DNA of 52,202 nucleotides from Roseicyclus marinus (GCF_030163795.1 NZ_JASJOF010000015.1:1-52202), one strand, 5' to 3'; counted from the first letter of the stretch, positions 9,309-19,302 are shown. Notes: generated from the sequence alone by a model not told the origin. Program-made: numbers and translations.

Positions 9309-10457
9309 TCAGGTCAAGCTGCGCGCCCGGATCGCTTCGGCAAAGCGCTCGAACAGGTAGAAGCTGTCTTGCGGGCCGGGGCTGGCCTCCGGGTGGTATT
9401 GCACGGAATAGACAGGGCGGTCGGCCATGCGGATCCCGCAATTGGAGCCGTCGAAAAGGCTGACATGGGTTTCGATCACGCCCTTGGGCAGGGTCTGGCT
9501 GTCGACGGTGAAGCCGTGGTTCATCGAGGTGATCTCGACCTTGCCGGTTTCCAGATCCTTGACCGGGTGGTTCGCGCCGTGGTGACCGTGGTTCATCTTG
9601 ACCGTCTTGGCCCCCAGCGCCAACGCCAGCATCTGGTGACCGAGGCAGATGCCGAAGATCGGCAGATCCGCCTCGAGCACGCCTTGGATCATCGGCACGG
9701 CATAGGTCCCGGTCGCGGCCGGATCGCCCGGCCCGTTGGACAGGAACACGCCATCAGGGTTCTGCGCCAGAACCTCTTCGGCCGTGGTTGTGGCGGGCAT
9801 GACGGTCACATCACAGCCGACGCTGGCAAGGCAGCGCAGGATGTTGCGCTTGGCGCCGTAATCCAGGGCCACGACCTTGGGCGCGGGGCCTTCACGCTTG
9901 GTGTAGCCCTCGGGCCATGCCCAACGTTTTTCATCCCAGCGATAGGATTGGGCGCAGGTGACGCCCTTGGCCAGATCGAGGCCAACCAGCCCGGGGAACC
10001 CGCGCGCGGCCTTGACCAGCGCCTCGATATCGAAATTGCCATCCGGATCATGGGCCAGCGCCACATGGGGCGCGCCCTGCTGGCGGATCGCGCGGGTCAG
10101 GCGGCGGGTATCGACACCGCCCATGCCGATCCGGCCGGTCTTTTCCAGCCATGACACCAGATCGCCCGTCGCGCGCCAGTTGGACGGTTCGGTCGGATCC
10201 CATTTTACGATCATGCCCTCGGCCACGGGATCGCCGGTTTCGTCATCCTCGGGCGTGACCCCGGTGTTGCCGATATGGGGGAAGGTGAAGGTCACGATCT
10301 GCCCGGCATAGGACGGGTCGGTCATGATTTCCTGATACCCGGTCATCGCCGTGTTGAAGCAAAGCTCTGCGACGCGCATTCCCTTGGCCCCGAAGCCGCG
10401 TCCGAAAAACAGGGTTCCATCGGCAAGCGCGAGACAGGCAGTGGGTTTTGCGGGCAT
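9309..10457 (-). CDS. carA: Carbamoyl-phosphate synthase small subunit
   Basis: A 382-residue glutamine amidotransferase subunit that supplies ammonia to CarB for carbamoyl phosphate, used for pyrimidines and arginine. The N-terminal CPSase_sm domain (about 6-140) includes FNTAMTGYQEIMTDPSY. The class I GATase domain (about 190-370) has the nucleophile in FGICLGHQ and the His/Glu pair in YHPEASPGP. All catalytic residues are intact. carB is not in the window. Divergent from the YqeY-type gene. Confidence 0.97.
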   Translation of the reverse strand: MPAKPTACLALADGTLFFGRGFGAKGMRVAELCFNTAMTGYQEIMTDPSYAGQIVTFTFPHIGNTGVTPEDDETGDPVAEGMIVKWDPTEPSNWRATGDLVSWLEKTGRIGMGGVDTRRLTRAIRQQGAPHVALAHDPDGNFDIEALVKAARGFPGLVGLDLAKGVTCAQSYRWDEKRWAWPEGYTKREGPAPKVVALDYGAKRNILRCLASVGCDVTVMPATTTAEEVLAQNPDGVFLSNGPGDPAATGTYAVPMIQGVLEADLPIFGICLGHQMLALALGAKTVKMNHGHHGANHPVKDLETGKVEITSMNHGFTVDSQTLPKGVIETHVSLFDGSNCGIRMADRPVYSVQYHPEASPGPQDSFYLFERFAEAIRARSLT

Positions 10458-10599
10458 GGCGGCAGCTCCGTTCGGGGTCCGGGCAAATTGGGCGTGGTCT
10501 ACGGGGGGCGTGGGGTCGGGTCAAGGCGGTGCGAGGAGGTGTTGTTGCCGCGCCGCGTCTGCCCTATCTAGCGCGCTTGGACACATCATGGGGGATGCC

Positions 10600-11064
10600 A
10601 TGGGTATGGATCTGAGGGAACGGATCGGGGCGGGCCTCAAGACCGCGATGCGCGACAAGGATGCCGCGCGGCTCAGCACGCTGCGCCTGATCAATGCCGC
10701 CATCAAGGATCAGGACATCGCGTTGCGCGGTGAAGGCCGCGCCGATGGCGTGGACGAGGCGGGTGTGCTCGCGATCCTGGGCAAGATGGTCAAGCAGCGT
10801 CAGGAAAGCGCGCGCGCCTATGAAGAGGGCGGGCGGCTGGAACTGGCGGAAAAGGAACGCGCCGAAATCGCCGTGATCGAGGAATACCTGCCGCGCCAGT
10901 TGTCCGGCGAGGAGGTCGAGGCCGCGGTTGCCCGTGCCATCGCTGATACGGGTGCCGCTGGCCTGCGTGATATGGGGCGCGTGATGGCGGCGCTCAAGGA
11001 AAAATACACCGGCCAGATGGATTTCGGCGCCGTCGGTCCGATGGTGAAGGGGCGTCTGAGCTGA
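10600..11064 (+). CDS. YqeY/GatB-like protein
   Basis: A 154-residue YqeY family protein, related to the C-terminal tRNA-binding part of GatB. The helical N-terminus (MDLRERIGAGLKTAMRDKD, then LSTLRLINAAIKDQDI) and C-terminal GatB tail (LPRQLSGEEVEAAV, DMGRVMAALKEKYTGQMDFG) are typical. Starts at 10588, 10600 and 10606 are in frame; 10600 is preceded by a G-rich ribosome site at a good distance. Proposed role in tRNA-dependent amidation or tRNA quality is weakly established for the family. In many alphaproteobacteria it lies next to carA, as here. Confidence 0.9.
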   Translation: MGMDLRERIGAGLKTAMRDKDAARLSTLRLINAAIKDQDIALRGEGRADGVDEAGVLAILGKMVKQRQESARAYEEGGRLELAEKERAEIAVIEEYLPRQLSGEEVEAAVARAIADTGAAGLRDMGRVMAALKEKYTGQMDFGAVGPMVKGRLS

Positions 11065-11087
11065 CGCCCCCGACCGGGCAGCGCGCG

Positions 11088-11252
11088 TCAGCCGCGCGTG
11101 TCACGTGTGACCGGCGGCGCGGGCTGGCAGAGCGTGAAGATCCCGCAGAACGTGCCGGGTTCGGGAAAATCCGACGGTACGCTCGGAACGGACTGCGATA
11201 AGGCGGGCAGGGCAAAAAGGCTCAGCACAGCGGCCAGGATAAGACGACGCAT
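11088..11252 (-). CDS. Small exported peptide, 54 residues
   Basis: A frame of 54 codons starting with ATG at 11252 and preceded by a clear GGAGAA ribosome site. Residues 1-20 read as a classical signal peptide: MRR, then a leucine/alanine-rich core, then ALSQ at the cleavage site. The mature part is short, Pro-rich, and has two cysteines in CGIFTLC. No homologue is recognised. The gene is convergent with the YqeY gene and leads into a 79-base gap before the AraC gene. The signal peptide plus ribosome site make it likely to be expressed. Confidence 0.6.
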   Translation of the reverse strand: MRRLILAAVLSLFALPALSQSVPSVPSDFPEPGTFCGIFTLCQPAPPVTRDTRG

Positions 11253-11331
11253 GGGCGTTCTCCGGTGGACGGGTTTCGATATCCACCATCGATGGCGTCG
11301 TCCCGCCTAGCATGCCCGCCGATTTCCGAAA

Positions 11332-12414
11332 TCAGTGCAGGTTCGCGGAGATCGGTGCCGGATTGCGGATTTCGGCCCGCGCCCCCGTCACCGCCTCCAG
11401 TGCGGAGCGGCGATATTCGGTCGGGCTTTTCCCGGTTTCGGCGCGGAAGGCGCGGTTGAACGGGCCGAGGGAGGAGAAACCTGCCTCATAGGCAATTTCC
11501 AGAACCGTACGGCCCATCTGGTCGGGATCTGACAGGGTGTTTCTTGCGGCCTCGATCCGCGCGCGATTGATGAAGGTCGAAAAGTTGCGATGCCCCAGCC
11601 CGACGTTGATCGCGCGGCGTACGCGATGCTCGGGGACGCCCAGACGGGACGCGAGGGCACCGATGGTCAGACCCTCTTCGCGCCAAATGCCCGCGTCCAT
11701 CGCCGCGGTGATACGGGCGATCAGCGCTGCATCCTCACCCGTGGGAGCCTGGGTAAGAGCGGTGACCGGCGCGTCCACCGCCGCGCTCGGGCCGGGCCAG
11801 CGCGCCGCATCGGGGCTCAGGATCCAGATTGCGAAAATTAGCGCCAGCACCAGCGTGCCGCCGGATTGCACCATCGCGAACCATGGCGTTGCAGCGTCCA
11901 CGCCGCCCAGCACTTGCAGCGCAGTGGACAGCAATCCGTATCCGGCTATGGCCGCCGCGAATCCGGGTCGCGCCTTGCACCGGCAGTCGACCAGATCCTC
12001 CCGGGAGGACCAGAGCGCCAGCACCAAGAGACCCGCAAACAGGATCATCGACAAGAAGCCGCAATAGATTTGAGACGCGCCCGTCAGGGTGGTCACCTGC
12101 AGCGATGCCGCGACGATGGCCGCGGCCGTGAGCCAGGGCCAACGCGCCATCGGCGGATCGAGGAAAATCGACAGCAACAGCCATGTCACCGCGAGGGGCA
12201 TGGCGCTTGCCAGCAGCGACAGTTGCGCCGCGAGCGCCACGGGCAAGACATCGGCTTGCGGGCCATGGGCAAGCAGGAAGGCCGATTCCGTGACCGCGAC
12301 AGCGACAACCGACAGGCGGCTGTCCCGCGCGATCGGCGCGCGCCACATCAACGCCGCCAGCAAGAACAGGAGGGCCACCGCTCCCCCGCGCAACGCGATG
12401 TCGATCAGTTCCAT
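11332..12414 (-). CDS. Membrane-anchored AraC-family regulator
   Basis: A 360-residue protein. The first about 220 residues hold six to seven hydrophobic helices with no known sensor domain. The C-terminal about 110 residues form an AraC-type double helix-turn-helix: GLTIGALASRLGVPEHRVRRAI and TVLEIAYEAGFSSLGPFNRAFRAETGKSPTEYRR. The ATG at 12414 starts directly before the first membrane helix; a longer open frame begins at 12450. The form is common in marine alphaproteobacteria, where the target genes are usually unknown. Confidence 0.87.
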   Translation of the reverse strand: MELIDIALRGGAVALLFLLAALMWRAPIARDSRLSVVAVAVTESAFLLAHGPQADVLPVALAAQLSLLASAMPLAVTWLLLSIFLDPPMARWPWLTAAAIVAASLQVTTLTGASQIYCGFLSMILFAGLLVLALWSSREDLVDCRCKARPGFAAAIAGYGLLSTALQVLGGVDAATPWFAMVQSGGTLVLALIFAIWILSPDAARWPGPSAAVDAPVTALTQAPTGEDAALIARITAAMDAGIWREEGLTIGALASRLGVPEHRVRRAINVGLGHRNFSTFINRARIEAARNTLSDPDQMGRTVLEIAYEAGFSSLGPFNRAFRAETGKSPTEYRRSALEAVTGARAEIRNPAPISANLH

Positions 12415-12557
12415 CCCTAGCCTCTCGCTGTTTGTGCCGACCCTCGGCACGCAGACCTAGCCGCCTGCGCCCAATTTTTCTTGCCGATTTCGGAAAAAAG
12501 GCGCGCCGATATCTTGAAATCGGATCTGTCGGGTGGGCCAGGATCGCTTTCCGGTGC

Positions 12558-12582
12558 CGAACGGGCCCGCCGGGCCCGTTCG
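12558..12582 (-). terminator. Perfect stem-loop after DUF2244 gene
   Basis: An 11-bp perfect inverted repeat (12558-12568 with 12572-12582) with a 3-base loop, directly after the stop of the DUF2244 gene on the minus strand. No T-run follows, so it is a likely transcript end or mRNA-stabilising structure rather than a textbook terminator. Confidence 0.55.
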
Positions 12583-12589
12583 ATGCCGT

Positions 12590-13117
12590 TCACGCTGCGC
12601 GCAAGGCACGCTCGAGCGTTTCCTTGAGGCCGATCCGCTCGGGCGGCGTCAGGAAGGCGCCCAGCTCCACCTCGCGGTCGCCGCCCTGAAGCGTCAGGTA
12701 TTGCGGCACCGGCCCGCCGCGGGCGTGCAGCACGACGCGGACCCAGTAGGGATTTGCCTCCCAATCGCGGGGCGGGCGGCGCGGTTCGTGCCGTTCCAGC
12801 CGGATCAGGTCATCCCAGACCAGAAGCTCCTCGTAGATGTCATGGTCGCGCCAGTTGCGCTTGAGCGCGGCCCAGATGCCCCAGACCGCCGCGCCCAGAA
12901 AGGGCAGGAGCGCCCAGAACACGGCGGTGCCGAGAATGGCGAAGAGCGGCACCGAGATCAGCGCCGCCGTCAGCCCGATGAACCAGACGAATCCCTCGGG
13001 CGTCAGCGATTTGTGCGGCCTGAGCGTCAGGCGCAGTCGGGGTGTTCCGTGCCCCTCACGGAAAAGGGCCCCGGTTTTGTCCGGGGCCCCGTTCAGGTTT
13101 TCGATCTGTACCGGCAT
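12590..13117 (-). CDS. DUF2244 membrane protein
   Basis: A 175-residue protein with two close membrane helices (about 38-80: GFVWFIGLTAALISVPLFAILGTAVFW style) and a soluble C-terminal domain with DIYEELLVWDDLIRLERHEP, the hallmark of DUF2244. The ATG at 13117 lies 7 bases downstream of ctaD. DUF2244 genes often sit by cytochrome oxidase genes in alphaproteobacteria, so a role in oxidase assembly or membrane integration is plausible but not shown. Confidence 0.85.
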   Translation of the reverse strand: MPVQIENLNGAPDKTGALFREGHGTPRLRLTLRPHKSLTPEGFVWFIGLTAALISVPLFAILGTAVFWALLPFLGAAVWGIWAALKRNWRDHDIYEELLVWDDLIRLERHEPRRPPRDWEANPYWVRVVLHARGGPVPQYLTLQGGDREVELGAFLTPPERIGLKETLERALRAA

Positions 13118-13124
13118 GGCCCTG

Positions 13125-14789
13125 TCAGTGATGCGGCTGACGGTCCCACATCTCGCGCGTCGGAAGCTCTTCGAACGTGTGCTCCGGCGGCGGGTTGGGC
13201 AGGGTCCATTCCAGCGTGTCGGCATGTTCGCCCCAATAGGCGTTTTCCTCGATCTTCTTGCCCGCGCGCAGCGTGTAGAAGACGATGCCGATGAACAGCA
13301 GGAACGAGGCGAAGGAGATGAACGCGCCGATCGAGCTGACATAGTTCCAGAGCGCGAAGGCATCCGGGTAGTCGATGTAACGGCGCGGCATGCCCTGGCG
13401 ACCCAGGAAGTGCTGCGGGAAGAACGTGAGGTTGGTGCCGATGAAGAACATCCAGAAGTGCACCTTGCCCATCAGTTCGGGGTACTGCCGGCCCGACATC
13501 TTGCCGATCCAGTAGTAGATCCCGGCAAAGATCCCGAAGACGGCACCGAGGCTCATCACGTAGTGGAAGTGGGCCACGACGTAATAGGTGTCGTGATAGG
13601 CCCGGTCCACGCCGGCTTGGCTCAGGATGATGCCGGTCACACCACCCAGCGTGAACAGGAAGATGAAGCCCACGGCGAAGAGCATCGGAGTCTTGAAGCT
13701 GATCGAACCCTGCCACATGGTGGCGATCCAGCTGAAGATCTTGATGCCCGTGGGCACCGCGATCACCATGGTCGCGACCATGAAATAGGCCTGCTGGGTC
13801 AGGGTCATGCCGACCGTGTACATGTGGTGCGCCCACACGACGAAGCCCAAGCCGCCGATGGCGACCAGCGCGTAGACCATCGGCAGGTAGCCGAAGATCG
13901 GCTTTTTCGAGAAGGTCGACACGATGTGGCTGATCACGCCGAAGGCCGGCAGGATCACGATGTAGACCTCGGGGTGCCCGAAGAACCAGAAGATGTGCTG
14001 GAACAGGACCGGGTCACCGCCGCCCGACACGTCGAAGAAGGCCGTGCCGAAGTTGCGGTCGGTCAGAAGCATGGTGATCGCGCCAGCCAGAACCGGCAGC
14101 GACAGAAGCAGCAGCCAAGCGGTGACGAAGATCGACCAGGCAAACAGCGGCACCTTGTGCAGCGTCATGCCCGGTGCGCGCATGTTCAGGAAGGTCGTGA
14201 TGATGTTGATCGAGCCGAGGATCGAGGAAGCCCCCGACACGTGCACGGCGAAGATCGCGAAATCGACCGCGCGGCTGGTCGGCGCATCCTGCCACGACAG
14301 CGGCGGGTAGAAGGTCCAGCCGGGGCCTGCGCCGCCATCGATGAACACCGCGCAGAAAGCCAGCGCCGTGCCCGCGACATACAGCCAGTAGGACAGGTTG
14401 TTCAGACGCGGAAACGCCATGTCCGGCGCGCCGATCATCAGCGGCATGAAATAGTTGCCGAAGCCGCCGAACAGCGCGGGAATCACCACGAAGAACATCA
14501 TCAGAACGCCGTGGCCCGTGATCATCACGTTCCACAGGTGGCCATCGGGGGTGCATTCGCCCTCGGCCGCGGCCGAGAGGACGCGCGCGCCCTCGGCGCA
14601 CATGTACTGGACGCCCGGTTCCATCAGCTCCATCCGCATGTAGACGGTGAAGATGACCGAGATCAGCCCCACGACACCTGCGGTGAACAGGTAGAGGATG
14701 CCGATGTCCTTGTGGTTGGTGGACATGAACCACCGGGTAAAGAAACCCGGTCGGTCGTGGTCATGTCCCGTATGGGTGGCGTCTGCCAT
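13125..14789 (-). CDS. ctaD: Cytochrome c oxidase subunit I (aa3 type)
   Basis: A 554-residue subunit I with 12 membrane helices, holding heme a and the heme a3-CuB centre of the proton-pumping terminal oxidase. The heme a ligand lies in [12 protein letters not shown]. The CuB/Tyr cross-link region is [13 protein letters not shown]. The paired histidines are in WAHHMYTVG, and heme a3/a ligands lie in [16 protein letters not shown]. The start at 14789 is preceded by AGGAG; the open frame runs slightly further. Subunit II is not adjacent here. Confidence 0.97.
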   Translation of the reverse strand: MADATHTGHDHDRPGFFTRWFMSTNHKDIGILYLFTAGVVGLISVIFTVYMRMELMEPGVQYMCAEGARVLSAAAEGECTPDGHLWNVMITGHGVLMMFFVVIPALFGGFGNYFMPLMIGAPDMAFPRLNNLSYWLYVAGTALAFCAVFIDGGAGPGWTFYPPLSWQDAPTSRAVDFAIFAVHVSGASSILGSINIITTFLNMRAPGMTLHKVPLFAWSIFVTAWLLLLSLPVLAGAITMLLTDRNFGTAFFDVSGGGDPVLFQHIFWFFGHPEVYIVILPAFGVISHIVSTFSKKPIFGYLPMVYALVAIGGLGFVVWAHHMYTVGMTLTQQAYFMVATMVIAVPTGIKIFSWIATMWQGSISFKTPMLFAVGFIFLFTLGGVTGIILSQAGVDRAYHDTYYVVAHFHYVMSLGAVFGIFAGIYYWIGKMSGRQYPELMGKVHFWMFFIGTNLTFFPQHFLGRQGMPRRYIDYPDAFALWNYVSSIGAFISFASFLLFIGIVFYTLRAGKKIEENAYWGEHADTLEWTLPNPPPEHTFEELPTREMWDRQPHH

Positions 14790-14963
14790 GTGTAGCTCCT
14801 GTCTGTCGCGCATCAGGGAAGCTCGCGCGCGAACCCCCTTGTCATTGTGTCCTTCTACGGACCTGACACCACCGGTTCAATCCGCTAGCGGCAATCCGCC
14901 GCGACCGGGGGGTGAGGAAAATTGTCCCATATCAAGGCGTGGTTGCGAGCCCTCTGGCCGGCG

Positions 14964-15596
14964 TCAGCCAAGAAGACCTGTCAGGACCCAGACCGCCCCA
15001 CCCAGTGGCACAAGGGCCAGTGCCGCCCAGAGGCCGTCGCGCGTCAGAAGCGAGAAGCCGAGGCAGGTCACAGCCATGGCCAGAAACGAGGAACTGAAGG
15101 GCAGAAGTTCGAGAAAGGGCATCATGAGACCGGCCAGCGCGCAGACGAGCAGAACCGCCTGCGAGACGGGGGGTGTCGTCAGCAACCAAAGCCGTCGCCG
15201 GCAATGACGGTCGAGAAACCCGGCCGTGGGGCGCAACCGCTCCAGCGCTGCAAGCAGGCGGGGGCGGGGGATGGACCTTCGGCTGAGCCATCCCGGCAGC
15301 CAGAGCCGCCGCCGCCCCAAGGCCAGTTGCAGCGCAATGGCCGCGATCGTCAGCCCGCCGAAGCTCGACAAGAGCGGGATGCCCGAAAGCGGGGACACGA
15401 TCACAAGCGCGACAAAGATCATCAGGGGCAGGGCGCCCCTTGGGCCGAAGGCGATCACGACGCTGTCGAGCGAGGGGTTTTCCTCGCGTTCGGCAATGGC
15501 CGCGACCTGGTCGAGAAGACCGCCGAGCGAATCCTCGGCCGTGCATTGCGACCCGCCCAAGGGAGTCTCCCCGCCTGTCCTGTCCGATCCCCGCAT
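14964..15596 (-). CDS. ExoD-family membrane protein
   Basis: A 210-residue protein of the ExoD exopolysaccharide synthesis family. The N-terminal TAEDSLGGLLDQVAAIAEREE is followed by SVVIAFGPRGALPLMIFVALVIVSPLSGIP and LTIAAIALQLALGRRRLWLPGWL, which are highly typical. Several hydrophobic segments follow, ending in VLTGLLG. ExoD was linked to exopolysaccharide production and alkali tolerance in rhizobia; the mechanism is unknown. The ribosome site is weak, so a start further in cannot be excluded. Confidence 0.85.
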   Translation of the reverse strand: MRGSDRTGGETPLGGSQCTAEDSLGGLLDQVAAIAEREENPSLDSVVIAFGPRGALPLMIFVALVIVSPLSGIPLLSSFGGLTIAAIALQLALGRRRLWLPGWLSRRSIPRPRLLAALERLRPTAGFLDRHCRRRLWLLTTPPVSQAVLLVCALAGLMMPFLELLPFSSSFLAMAVTCLGFSLLTRDGLWAALALVPLGGAVWVLTGLLG

Positions 15597-15699
15597 CTGT
15601 CACCGGCCGTTTCTGGAATGCTGATCGCTTGCAGATAGGGACAGGTTTATTCGCGTGGAAGATACGCATCCGGACATGCGGCGGTTAACTGCCCGGCTC

Positions 15700-16365
15700 C
15701 TAGCGCGGATCGGCACGATCGTGGAACACCGCGGCAAAGCTGGCCCGCAGCGCAAGGTCAAGATCGTCCATCGTGACCGGCAGGCCCAGATCGACAAGGC
15801 TGGTCACGCCATGGCCGGTGATGCCGCAGGGCACGATGCCGTCGAAATGCGTGAGGTCTGGTTCGAGGTTGATCGACAGGCCGTGAAAGCTGATCCATTT
15901 GCGCAGCCGCACGCCGATGGCCGCGATCTTGTCCTCGCGCGGGGTGCCGTCGGGCAGGGACGGTTTGTCGGGGCGCGCGACCCAGACACCGACGCGGCCC
16001 GCCCGCACCTCGCCCGTGACGTTGAATGTGGCGAGTGTGGCGATCACCCAAGCTTCGAGCTGCGAGACGAAGGCGCGCACGTCTCGCCCGCGCTTGTTCA
16101 GGTCCAGCATGGTATAGACCACGCGTTGTCCCGGCCCGTGATAGGTGTATTGCCCGCCGCGCCGGGTCTCGAAAACGGGGAATCGGTCTGGGTCGCGCAG
16201 ATCCTCGGGCCGGGCCGAGGTTCCGGCGGTGTAAAGCGGGGGGTGTTCCAGCAACCAGATCGCCTCGGACGCTTCGCCACGCGCGATGGCATCGGCGCGC
16301 GCCTCCATCCAGGCGACGGCCTCCTCATAGGCGACCGGGCTGTCCGAGATGATCCATTCGATCAT
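15700..16365 (-). CDS. lipB: Octanoyltransferase
   Basis: A 221-residue enzyme that moves octanoyl groups from acyl carrier protein to lipoyl domains, the first step of lipoate attachment. The family motif [21 protein letters not shown] lies near 67-88. The catalytic Cys is in [12 protein letters not shown] near 179-190, and the [26 protein letters not shown] segment is intact. Length and motifs are normal. LipA is not in the window. Confidence 0.96.
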   Translation of the reverse strand: MIEWIISDSPVAYEEAVAWMEARADAIARGEASEAIWLLEHPPLYTAGTSARPEDLRDPDRFPVFETRRGGQYTYHGPGQRVVYTMLDLNKRGRDVRAFVSQLEAWVIATLATFNVTGEVRAGRVGVWVARPDKPSLPDGTPREDKIAAIGVRLRKWISFHGLSINLEPDLTHFDGIVPCGITGHGVTSLVDLGLPVTMDDLDLALRASFAAVFHDRADPR

Positions 16366-16378
16366 GTGGTACCTGTTC

Positions 16379-17155
16379 TCAGCGGGGCAGAAGGCCTGCG
16401 TTCCTCAAAGCCGTCATATGCGAGCGCGAGGCGGGAATGTCACGTCCGGTCGTCATCGTGAGAATGGCGCGATCCCCTTCGCGGCGCACGGTGCAGACCG
16501 CATCGATGGCTATCCAATGCGAGCGGTGAACCTGCAGGCCGGGCGTGGGCGCCGTCTCGCGGATCGCATCGGCAAGGCGCATCAGGAGCATCGTTTCGCC
16601 ACGCGTGGTGCGGATGCGGACGTAATGATCCTCGACCGACAGCGCGACCAAGGGCCCGCGTTTGTCGAGCGGCAGCCGGTCCAGGAGGTCGGGCTGGCTT
16701 TCGACAGGCGCGGCAGGTGCTGTCGCTTGTCCCTGCAGTTGCAAGAGAAAGCTGGCGATGGCTGCCACAAGAAAGATGGATGCGATGATCGCGATCGCGC
16801 CGTCATCTTGTGGCCAGAAGCCAAGAAGCAGACCGTTCAGTGCGGTCACCAGAGCCGTGACGGCAAAAGCCGTCGCCAGTGCCACGCCCCCAAGGCGGGT
16901 CGCCCGACCCCGCCCCGCAAGACGCGGCCGCAGCACGATGTCGATTGCGGTTCCCGTCGCATAGGTGCTGACCACCACGATCCCCCAATAGCCTGTGCGC
17001 GCGGCAAGGGTCAGGCTTTCAAGCGTGCCGAAGGGACCGGCCAGCACCAGAAGTGCAACGGCCCCGGCCAGACCCGACAGGGTCATGGCGCGCCCAAGAT
17101 GGGCCCGCAACTCACGAAGCGCGGATGACGGCGGGCGGTCAATCACGAAGTCCAT
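16379..17155 (-). CDS. Membrane LytTR-family regulator
   Basis: A 258-residue protein with four hydrophobic helices (about 25-145) and a C-terminal LytTR DNA-binding domain (about 165-255: [50 protein letters not shown]). The helices replace the usual receiver domain, a form seen in many alphaproteobacteria. ATG at 17155 has AAGGAA just upstream. Sits 13 bases from lipB on the same strand and is divergent from the DUF2306 gene, which could be its target. Signal unknown. Confidence 0.85.
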   Translation of the reverse strand: MDFVIDRPPSSALRELRAHLGRAMTLSGLAGAVALLVLAGPFGTLESLTLAARTGYWGIVVVSTYATGTAIDIVLRPRLAGRGRATRLGGVALATAFAVTALVTALNGLLLGFWPQDDGAIAIIASIFLVAAIASFLLQLQGQATAPAAPVESQPDLLDRLPLDKRGPLVALSVEDHYVRIRTTRGETMLLMRLADAIRETAPTPGLQVHRSHWIAIDAVCTVRREGDRAILTMTTGRDIPASRSHMTALRNAGLLPR

Positions 17156-17265
17156 CCGTTCCTTGCGAAGGCGCGCTGGCAAGACGCCGCGCAGTCAGGA
17201 CAGGAGGGTGCCAAAGCCATGCCGCGCTCACAAGCCGTTGCGCACCTGACAAAAGGAAAGACCCG

Positions 17266-17763
17266 ATGACCGCCACTGATCTCGCCGCTCTGCCGCTTGC
17301 CGTGCATCTGCATCTGTGGCCTGCCCTCTGCGCGCTGGTGCTTGGCCCGTTTGCCCTGTACCGGCGTCGCCGCGACATATGGCACAAGGCGTCGGGATAT
17401 ATCTGGGTCGGGCTGATGGCCCTGACCGCTGCAAGCGCGTTTTGGATCGAGGCGGCCATTCTACCCATCGTCCTTGGATTTGGTCTCATTCACGCGCTGT
17501 CGGGGTTGGTGCTTTACGGTCTGTGGCGGGGCGTTTCTGCGGCACGCGCGGGGGATGTCGCTGCCCATTCCGGCTGGATGCGCGCGCTCTACTGGCAGGC
17601 GCTGATCGTCGCTGGCAGTTTCACGCTTTTGCCGGGACGGACGCTCAACGCGCTGCTCTTTCCGGACCGCCCCATCCTTGGGGTGATTGCGATTCTGGGC
17701 ATCGGTTCTGTTCTCGTGTTGCGCTTTTTTCGCCTGCGGTCCGTGCGGCGCGCGGCAGGGTGA
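17266..17763 (+). CDS. DUF2306 membrane protein
   Basis: A 165-residue integral membrane protein with four predicted helices. The HLHLWPALCALVLGPFALYRRR start, IWHKASGYIWVGLM, and HSGWMRALYWQALIVAGSFTLLPGRTLN segments with conserved His/Arg are typical of DUF2306. Function unknown; heme or quinone contact has been suggested for some relatives because of the conserved His, but nothing here proves it. Shares a 110-base divergent region with the LytTR regulator. Confidence 0.75.
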   Translation: MTATDLAALPLAVHLHLWPALCALVLGPFALYRRRRDIWHKASGYIWVGLMALTAASAFWIEAAILPIVLGFGLIHALSGLVLYGLWRGVSAARAGDVAAHSGWMRALYWQALIVAGSFTLLPGRTLNALLFPDRPILGVIAILGIGSVLVLRFFRLRSVRRAAG

Positions 17764-17922
17764 TTTTCTCGACCTTGGGCAGGGCGGCTGCGTGTCCGGT
17801 CAGGTTTTCCTGACCCTGCGGCATTTTCGGCTCAGGTTTCGGACGAGCTGTGCTAGTTTCGGACGCGATAAAGGCCCCCGCTGCCGCAGTCCGGGCCTGT
17901 ACCGTGACCTGGAGGGATACCC

Positions 17923-19254
17923 ATGTTTGCAAGACTCATGACATCGGCCAGCCTGATTGCCGCGCTAGCCCTCGCGCCTGCCGAGCGCGCCGAAGCGGAT
18001 GCCGCCGAATTCATCGGCGGCGCCATCATCGGCGGCGTGATCGGCCATGCTCTGTCGCAGGGTAATCGCAACACCACACGGGGCACGACCACGACCCGCG
18101 TCGTGCGGCCGGGCATCCCGGCGACGCAACAGGGACGGGAAACGCAGCTTGCGCTGAATTACTTCGGCTTCGAGGCCGGGACGGTGGATGGCCAGATCGG
18201 CAACGGCACCCGCGCCGCGATCGAACGCTATCAGCGTGCGATGGGCTATCCGGTGAACGGGCGCGAGTTCGCGGGGTACCAGTTCGATTACCTCATGGAT
18301 GCCTATTACTGGGGCCAGAACGGCGGGGCGCAGCAGAGCGGATTGGCTGGGCAGCCACTGCTCTTTGCCTACCGCGACAGCCGCGAAGGACGCACCTTGC
18401 CTGCGGGCGCGCCGCAGCCCGCCCTGCCGCAGGCGCCCGCCACCACCGTCATCGTCAATCCGCAGCCCACGGCACCGGCGCCTGGCGTTCTGGCCGCGGC
18501 CCCTGCGCAGGCGGCGCCGAACCTGTTTGCCAATGCCGCACCCACGGCGTCGCTTGCCAATACGTGCAACGGCATCATGCTTCAGACCTCGACCAATGGC
18601 GGCTATGTCACGCTGGCCTCGCTGGATGATCCCGATGTCGCATTGAGCGAACAATTCTGCGTCGCGCGGACCTATGCCATGGCGCAGGGAGAACAGCTGA
18701 TGCGGGCCATCGCCGGGTTGACGCAGGCGCAGATCGGCCAGCAATGCGGGCAATTCGCTCAGCTTTTCACGGCGCAGATCGACCAAGTCTCGTTGATGGG
18801 GCCGGCGCAATTGCTGCCGCAGGTGACCTCCGTGGCGCTGGGAACAGGCATTCCGCCCGCTGACCTTGTGTCGACCGCACGGGTCTGCCTGTCGGTCGGC
18901 TATGCGCAGGACGATATGCGCATGGCGGTCGGGTCGGTTCTCGCACTGGCCGCGATGGGCGAAGCGGCGCAGGGCGAATTGCTGGGCCATCACCTGCGTG
19001 AGGGTTTCGGGACGACCACGCGCCCCGACCTCGCGCTGCAATGGTATGATGCCAGCCTGAGCGCGGTAGAGCAGGGCGCGCCGGCGGCCTTCATGCCGGG
19101 ACAGCCCGAGCGGACGCAGCTGGTCAGGGCGGCGGTCACGCGGATGCAGGGCGGCGCGGCGTTGCCCACGCCCGTTCCCGCGTCCCAACCGATGCCCACG
19201 CCTATGCCTGCCCCGGTGCCGGTTCCGGTGCCTGCGCAGTCAAACAAGCTTTGA
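17923..19254 (+). CDS. Peptidoglycan-binding domain protein, exported
   Basis: A 443-residue exported protein. The signal peptide (about 1-26) is followed by a short glycine-zipper segment (EFIGGAIIGGVIGHAL, about 29-44). A PG_binding_1 domain lies at about 65-125 (QLALNYFGFEAGTVDGQIGNGTRAAIERYQRAMG). A Pro/Ala linker follows at about 165-205. Then comes a region of about 220 residues with a few Cys but no domain I recognise, and a Pro-rich tail of repeated PxP units. GGAGGG precedes the ATG. Probable cell-envelope role; no catalytic domain is visible. Confidence 0.8.
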   Translation: MFARLMTSASLIAALALAPAERAEADAAEFIGGAIIGGVIGHALSQGNRNTTRGTTTTRVVRPGIPATQQGRETQLALNYFGFEAGTVDGQIGNGTRAAIERYQRAMGYPVNGREFAGYQFDYLMDAYYWGQNGGAQQSGLAGQPLLFAYRDSREGRTLPAGAPQPALPQAPATTVIVNPQPTAPAPGVLAAAPAQAAPNLFANAAPTASLANTCNGIMLQTSTNGGYVTLASLDDPDVALSEQFCVARTYAMAQGEQLMRAIAGLTQAQIGQQCGQFAQLFTAQIDQVSLMGPAQLLPQVTSVALGTGIPPADLVSTARVCLSVGYAQDDMRMAVGSVLALAAMGEAAQGELLGHHLREGFGTTTRPDLALQWYDASLSAVEQGAPAAFMPGQPERTQLVRAAVTRMQGGAALPTPVPASQPMPTPMPAPVPVPVPAQSNKL

Positions 19255-19270
19255 CGCGCCGGGAAACCGG

Positions 19271-19302
19271 CCGGTCCGGGCCTCTTCCTGGGTCCGGACC
19301 GG
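19271..19302 (+). terminator. Strong stem-loop after PG-binding gene
   Basis: A 12-bp inverted repeat with one G-U pair (19271-19282 with 19291-19302) and 8-base loop, 16 bases after the stop. No T-run. Likely end of the transcript before tRNA-Leu. Confidence 0.5.

Noticed and set aside
12837-14795. Very long plus-strand frame of 652 codons opposite ctaD
   Set aside because: It is a mirror of the ctaD reading frame in GC-rich DNA; its His/Arg/Asp-rich product has no domain.
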